Source: CALMEH01 sp964548225 (GTDB lineage: Bacteria > Acidobacteriota > Blastocatellia > Pyrinomonadales > Pyrinomonadaceae). From it: a stretch of DNA of 64,000 nucleotides. The position numbers and the translations under genes are program-made. The DNA is taken from positions 12,616 through 76,615 of the forward strand of contig CAZJQP010000012.1 in assembly GCA_964548225.1 (NCBI GenBank), given 5' to 3'. Below, piece by piece: positions 60,873 through 64,000 of this stretch (position 1 is the first letter of the stretch; every line of letters begins with the position of its first letter). A model generated the notes under the pieces. It made no database searches. It worked only from the letters and a program-made list of their open reading frames with translations, and was not told where the DNA came from.

Positions 60873-62375
60873 ATGATGACCAATAAAATTTTCAAATCAT
60901 TCGTTTTACTTTTGCTTTTGAGCGCGTTCGCGTTCGGACAAGATAAAGTCGAAATTCTCGATAAATACATCGAAGCGGCGCGGAAAAATTGGAACGTGCC
61001 GGGAATGTCGGTTACGGTTGTGCGCGATGGCAAAGTGATTTTGGCGAAAGGTTACGGTGTGCGCGAATCGGGCAAAACGGCGGCGGTTGGTGCTGAAACG
61101 CTGTTCGGTGCAATGTCCACGACGAAGGCGATGACCGCCGTAGCGATGGGAATTTTGGTTGATGAAGGAAAGGTCAGTTGGGACGATAAAGTTACGAAAC
61201 ATCTGCCCGATTTTCGCGTTGCCGATTCGTATATCACCAACGAAATCCGCGTCCGCGACCTTTTCACGCACAACGCCGGAATGCCGAACGCCGATTTTCT
61301 CTGGGTGCGCGACGAATTAACGGCGGATGAGATTTTGAGCCGGATGCAATATTCAAAACCGTCATATCCGTTTCGCGCCGGATTCGTTTATCACAACGTA
61401 ATGTATCTCGTCGCCGGAAAAATCATCGAAAAAGCGAGCGGAATGACTTGGGAAAAATTTATGACCGAAAGGGTTTTCGCGCCGCTCGGTATGAAAAACA
61501 CTTTTCCGACTCTGAACGCCTCAAAAAATTATCAAAATCGCTCGTCGTCGCACGTCGAACTCAAAAATCAAATCACGGTCATTCCCGAAATGGAGGTTGA
61601 TGTCGCCGGTCCCGCCGGTTCGGTTTGGTCAACGGCGGACGACATCGGCAAATGGGTGAATTTTACGCTTTCAGGCACGACTGCTGACGGAAAATCTTTG
61701 CTCAAACCCGCGACTTTTAACGAACTTTTCAAACCGCAAGTTATTCTACCTGCAATGTTTTATCCAACTTTTCAGTTGATAAAACCGCGTTGGACGACTT
61801 ACGGACTCGGCTGGTTTCAACACGATTATCGTGGGCAGATGGTCAATTTTCACACCGGAAGTTTGACGGGAAGAACGGCGATTATCGGCTTACTGCGCGA
61901 CAAAAAAATCGGCATTTATGTTTTCGGAAATCTCAATCAAGAACAACTCCGCCACGCACTAATGTATAAAGTTTTCGACCTTTTCGCCTTCGACGATGAC
62001 AGCCGCGATTGGAGCGCAGAAACGAAAAATCTGTATGACAACATCGCCGCCGAAGCCGCCAAAAACGTCGAAGCCCAACGCTCAAAACGCCAACCAAACA
62101 CCAAACCGACGCTCGCGCTCGACGCTTACGCGGGCAAATATTCCGACCCGTATTACGGCACAATCGAACTCGAAATCGTCGAAGGAAAACTTCGCGCCCG
62201 AATAGACCGCGAAACCTACGCCGACCTCGAACATTGGGAAAAAGACTCGTTTCTGGCGAAATCAAACAAGCCTTGGCAAGGCGAAAGCCTGATGAGATTC
62301 GAGGTCAAGCCAGACACCAAAGAAATCGAATTGATTTGGGGCGGACAGAGATTCAAACGGCAAGCGAAGCCTTAA
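60873..62375 (+). CDS. Exported serine hydrolase, beta-lactamase/DD-peptidase fold
   Basis: 500 residues from the ATG at 60873. Signal peptide ends near FAFG; the catalytic Ser82-T-T-Lys85 lies in GAMSTTKAMTAVAMG; VYHNVMYLVAG holds the Tyr-x-Asn-like element; a C-terminal domain (YAGKYSDPYYGTIELEIVEGKLRARI) resembles DUF3471. Probably an esterase or peptidase of the class C-like family in the periplasm. A second protein of this family lies at 22029. Confidence 0.9.
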   Translation: MMTNKIFKSFVLLLLLSAFAFGQDKVEILDKYIEAARKNWNVPGMSVTVVRDGKVILAKGYGVRESGKTAAVGAETLFGAMSTTKAMTAVAMGILVDEGKVSWDDKVTKHLPDFRVADSYITNEIRVRDLFTHNAGMPNADFLWVRDELTADEILSRMQYSKPSYPFRAGFVYHNVMYLVAGKIIEKASGMTWEKFMTERVFAPLGMKNTFPTLNASKNYQNRSSSHVELKNQITVIPEMEVDVAGPAGSVWSTADDIGKWVNFTLSGTTADGKSLLKPATFNELFKPQVILPAMFYPTFQLIKPRWTTYGLGWFQHDYRGQMVNFHTGSLTGRTAIIGLLRDKKIGIYVFGNLNQEQLRHALMYKVFDLFAFDDDSRDWSAETKNLYDNIAAEAAKNVEAQRSKRQPNTKPTLALDAYAGKYSDPYYGTIELEIVEGKLRARIDRETYADLEHWEKDSFLAKSNKPWQGESLMRFEVKPDTKEIELIWGGQRFKRQAKP

Positions 62376-62495
62376 ATTTTGAAAATCGGCAAAGACATCG
62401 GCAAAAAACAGCTTAAAAATTGAAATTCGATGACGAAACGACCAATAATTTACAGTATTTAGCCGAAAAAAGAAATCGGCAATTTTAATAAAAAT

Positions 62496-63539
62496 ATGGC
62501 AAAATTCAAACAACCAACTGAAAAAGATTGGCGAAAATTATATGAATTAGCGGCAAAGGTTAAAGAACTCGCGCCTTGGGAATTTATGGAAGAAGTGGAT
62601 TTTTTCGGCGTGAAAAATCCCGAAACCGACGAAATCGGGTTTATCAGCGTGATGGGCTTGATGGGTGAACATCTTTCGATTGGCGTTTATCTAGGCGCGG
62701 AAGGTTTGTATGGCTATTGGAACATTTCCAACCCGGCGACGGGACTCGAAAACAATCCGTTGGCATTGTTTGACGTGCCGCAACTGCAAGCCTCGTTTGA
62801 AGACCGCGAACAGCTTGAAAAACAAGACCGCGACGTAATTAAAAAACTCGGTTTGAAATTTCGAGGCAGTCAAAATTATCCGCAATTTCGGAGCATCAGA
62901 GCGGGTTTTATGCCGTATTTTGTAACTCAGGACGAAGCCCAATTTTTGATTTACGCGCTGGAACAAACTCTCGAAACCACGCCGCGAATCCGTGAGGACG
63001 AAATGCTTTTGCCCGACCCGGACGAAGATTTGTATTTGGTCAGAGTTTCGGAAAAAGGTGTGTGGCGCGACGAAATTATGAACATTCCGCCGCCCGAAGA
63101 ATTTACCGTTTTTGTTGATGCGCCGAAAGAAATTGTCGCTGAATTAAAAGACTTTCCGCAAAAGAAAGGTTTGGTTTTGGAGATAGATTTCGACTACGCT
63201 CCGATGCCCGTCCGCGAAAAAAATCAGCGTCCGTTTTTCCCGAAACTTCTAATAATTACCGAAGCGAGTCGTGGAATGGTTGTCGCTTTTGAAATGGTCA
63301 AACCGGAAGAAACTTTGTTGGAAACGCACGAAACAATTCCGTATCATCTGGTCGAAAATTTGCGAAAACTCAGCGTGCGCCCCGAAGAAATTCGCGTCAA
63401 AAACGAGATGCTTTTTGAAATGTTGCGCGGTTTTACCCAACAAATCAACGTCAAACTCCGGCAAACCGACGAACTGCCGTCAATCGAAATGGCGCAAGAG
63501 GCAATGTTCGGCTTTTTCGGCGGTGGCGGAATGTTTTGA
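62496..63539 (+). CDS. DUF7309/DUF6930-type protein, unknown function
   Basis: 347 residues. The start (DWRKLYELAAKVKELAPWEFMEEVDFFGV) and later LSIGVYLGAEGLYGYW and FPKLLIITEASRGMVVAFEMV blocks look like the N-terminal and C-terminal parts of two DUFs that commonly occur together. A Gly-rich C-terminus (FGFFGGGGMF). No catalytic motif seen. Identification of the DUF numbers is from memory and moderate. Confidence 0.6.
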   Translation: MAKFKQPTEKDWRKLYELAAKVKELAPWEFMEEVDFFGVKNPETDEIGFISVMGLMGEHLSIGVYLGAEGLYGYWNISNPATGLENNPLALFDVPQLQASFEDREQLEKQDRDVIKKLGLKFRGSQNYPQFRSIRAGFMPYFVTQDEAQFLIYALEQTLETTPRIREDEMLLPDPDEDLYLVRVSEKGVWRDEIMNIPPPEEFTVFVDAPKEIVAELKDFPQKKGLVLEIDFDYAPMPVREKNQRPFFPKLLIITEASRGMVVAFEMVKPEETLLETHETIPYHLVENLRKLSVRPEEIRVKNEMLFEMLRGFTQQINVKLRQTDELPSIEMAQEAMFGFFGGGGMF

Positions 63540-63543
63540 TTTC

Positions 63544-63631
63544 AAGTCCGCGTAGGCGGACGAAAGCATGTAGCCACAGGCGCAAGCCTGTGGAATTGAG
63601 GAAAATAAATTCAAGCCCGCGGCGGCGGGCG
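63544..63631. repeat. REP-like hairpin cluster
   Basis: Three small hairpins in a row: GTCCGCGTAGGCGGAC, CCACAGGCGCAAGCCTGTGG and GCCCGCGGCGGCGGGC. The first and third sit in a direct 27-bp repeat of the type TTCAAGYCCGC...GCGGRCGAMAGC. These look like REP elements in a BIME-style cluster. Confidence 0.8.
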
Positions 63632-63721
63632 ACAGCGTTCAATTAAAAAGGTAAAAGTAAAAAGCAAAAACAAATCGCCTGATTTTTGCTTTTTACCTTT
63701 TGCCTTGTTCACGCTGTCGCT
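63629..63721. repeat. Heptamer hairpin nested in a REP-like inverted repeat
   Basis: AAAAAGGTAAAAGTAAAAAGCAAAAA faces TTTTTGCTTTTTACCTTTTGCC, and this is enclosed by GCGACAGCGT (left) and ACGCTGTCGC (right). Confidence 0.8.
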
Positions 63722-63730
63722 ATCTGACGA

Positions 63731-63806
63731 TAGCTCGAATGTTATCTTGGCGATGTTCCCGTAGCTTGCGCTACGGGCTACACGCTCTTGCTCGCCTACG
63801 CGAGCT
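63731..63806. repeat. REP-like hairpin (TAGCTCG...CGAGCTA)
   Basis: Outer pair TAGCTCG/CGAGCTA encloses CCCGTAGC-TTGC-GCTACGGG (63758-63777). The inner hairpin is of a common bacterial REP type. Confidence 0.75.
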
Positions 63807-63850
63807 AAAATCAAAGTTGAAAAATTCAAAATTTGAGGAGAATAAACGAA

Positions 63851-63973
63851 ATGAAAGATAGATTTGTCAAAGTTATGCTTGTGATTATCGCAAGTTTGTT
63901 GTTTCTGAATTGCAACAAAAGTAACACAGAAAATATCTCCTCTAACATTAGACCTCTTGCAAAAGAAAATTAG
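63851..63973 (+). CDS. Small lipoprotein-like peptide (40 aa)
   Basis: ATG 63851 to TAG 63973, with GAGGAG upstream. MKDRFVKVMLVIIASLLFLNC looks like a lipoprotein signal ending in Cys21, followed by only 19 residues (NKSNTENISSNIRPLAKEN). It could be a small entericidin-like lipoprotein or the start of a longer gene cut short by a stop codon. The sequence ends at 64000. Confidence 0.5.
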   Translation: MKDRFVKVMLVIIASLLFLNCNKSNTENISSNIRPLAKEN

Positions 63974-64000
63974 ATAATTCAATGTAGAAATATAATTTTA

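Overview
The window reads as a chromosomal segment of a moderately AT-rich Gram-negative bacterium. Outer-membrane features (a TolC-type channel with an RND pump, a GT9 heptosyltransferase, a DUF3108 protein), a one-piece tmRNA, two tRNA genes and mostly housekeeping genes support this. The gene mix recalls Acidobacteriota (Blastocatellia), but that placement is a guess from protein flavour. No prophage, complete insertion sequence or CRISPR array is visible.

Layout. 1-2997: end of a membrane protein, then the iron-sulfur subunit, haem subunit and TorD-type chaperone of a type II molybdoenzyme whose catalytic subunit must lie upstream. 2994-6705 (minus): a tightly coupled four-gene operon (RIC di-iron repair protein, YwiC-like membrane protein, radical SAM enzyme, group II PLP decarboxylase) behind a Crp/Fnr-type palindrome. 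7030-9841: SRPBCC protein, CrtZ-like hydroxylase, DUF1232 protein, phosphate acetyltransferase. 9899-18879 (minus): TetR regulator with its operator, adaptor, RND pump, two small membrane proteins, TolC-type channel, LolA-like protein. 19087-35479: mixed metabolic and envelope genes (DNA glycosylase, M20 peptidases, beta-lactamase-fold proteins, MgtE-N/CBS protein, lytic transglycosylase, RmlB, SppA, an orphan Sak4-like ATPase). 35581-40660: peroxiredoxin, an Mrr-like/ParA fusion followed by a 21-bp tandem array, tmRNA, an atypical response regulator, S66 peptidase. 40834-50647: pirin, Nudix/metallo-beta-lactamase fusion, threonine synthase, B12-type radical SAM protein, FabF. 50812-51063: tRNA-His and tRNA-Arg. 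51113-57844: DUF3108, heptosyltransferase, FHA-GGDEF, and a type IV pilus/type II secretion-like run (PilN, PilO, TIG protein, pseudopilin). 57879-64000: MscS channel, Dps with a Fur/PerR-like operator, class III aminotransferase, serine hydrolase, a DUF protein and a repeat cluster.

The most striking unexplained structure is repetitive DNA. At least fifteen loci carry tandem heptamers, usually as two opposed arrays that fold into a hairpin. The heptamer differs from place to place (GATTTAA, AGTGCAA, GTTTCGG, TTGTCAG, TTCAAAG, ATCAAAA and others). Two longer arrays have a 21-bp period (3 x 7). This resembles the STRR heptamers known from filamentous cyanobacteria. Some arrays lie inside genes, supplying an inter-domain linker, a prepilin leader or a stop codon. 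A second family consists of three homologous 134-142 bp long-hairpin elements with GACTGGAGCGC-type ends, two of which start exactly on the TGA stop of the preceding gene. Other points of interest are the Mrr-like/ParA fusion beside a 21-bp array, the Crp/Fnr-box operon and a response regulator lacking its phospho-acceptor Asp.
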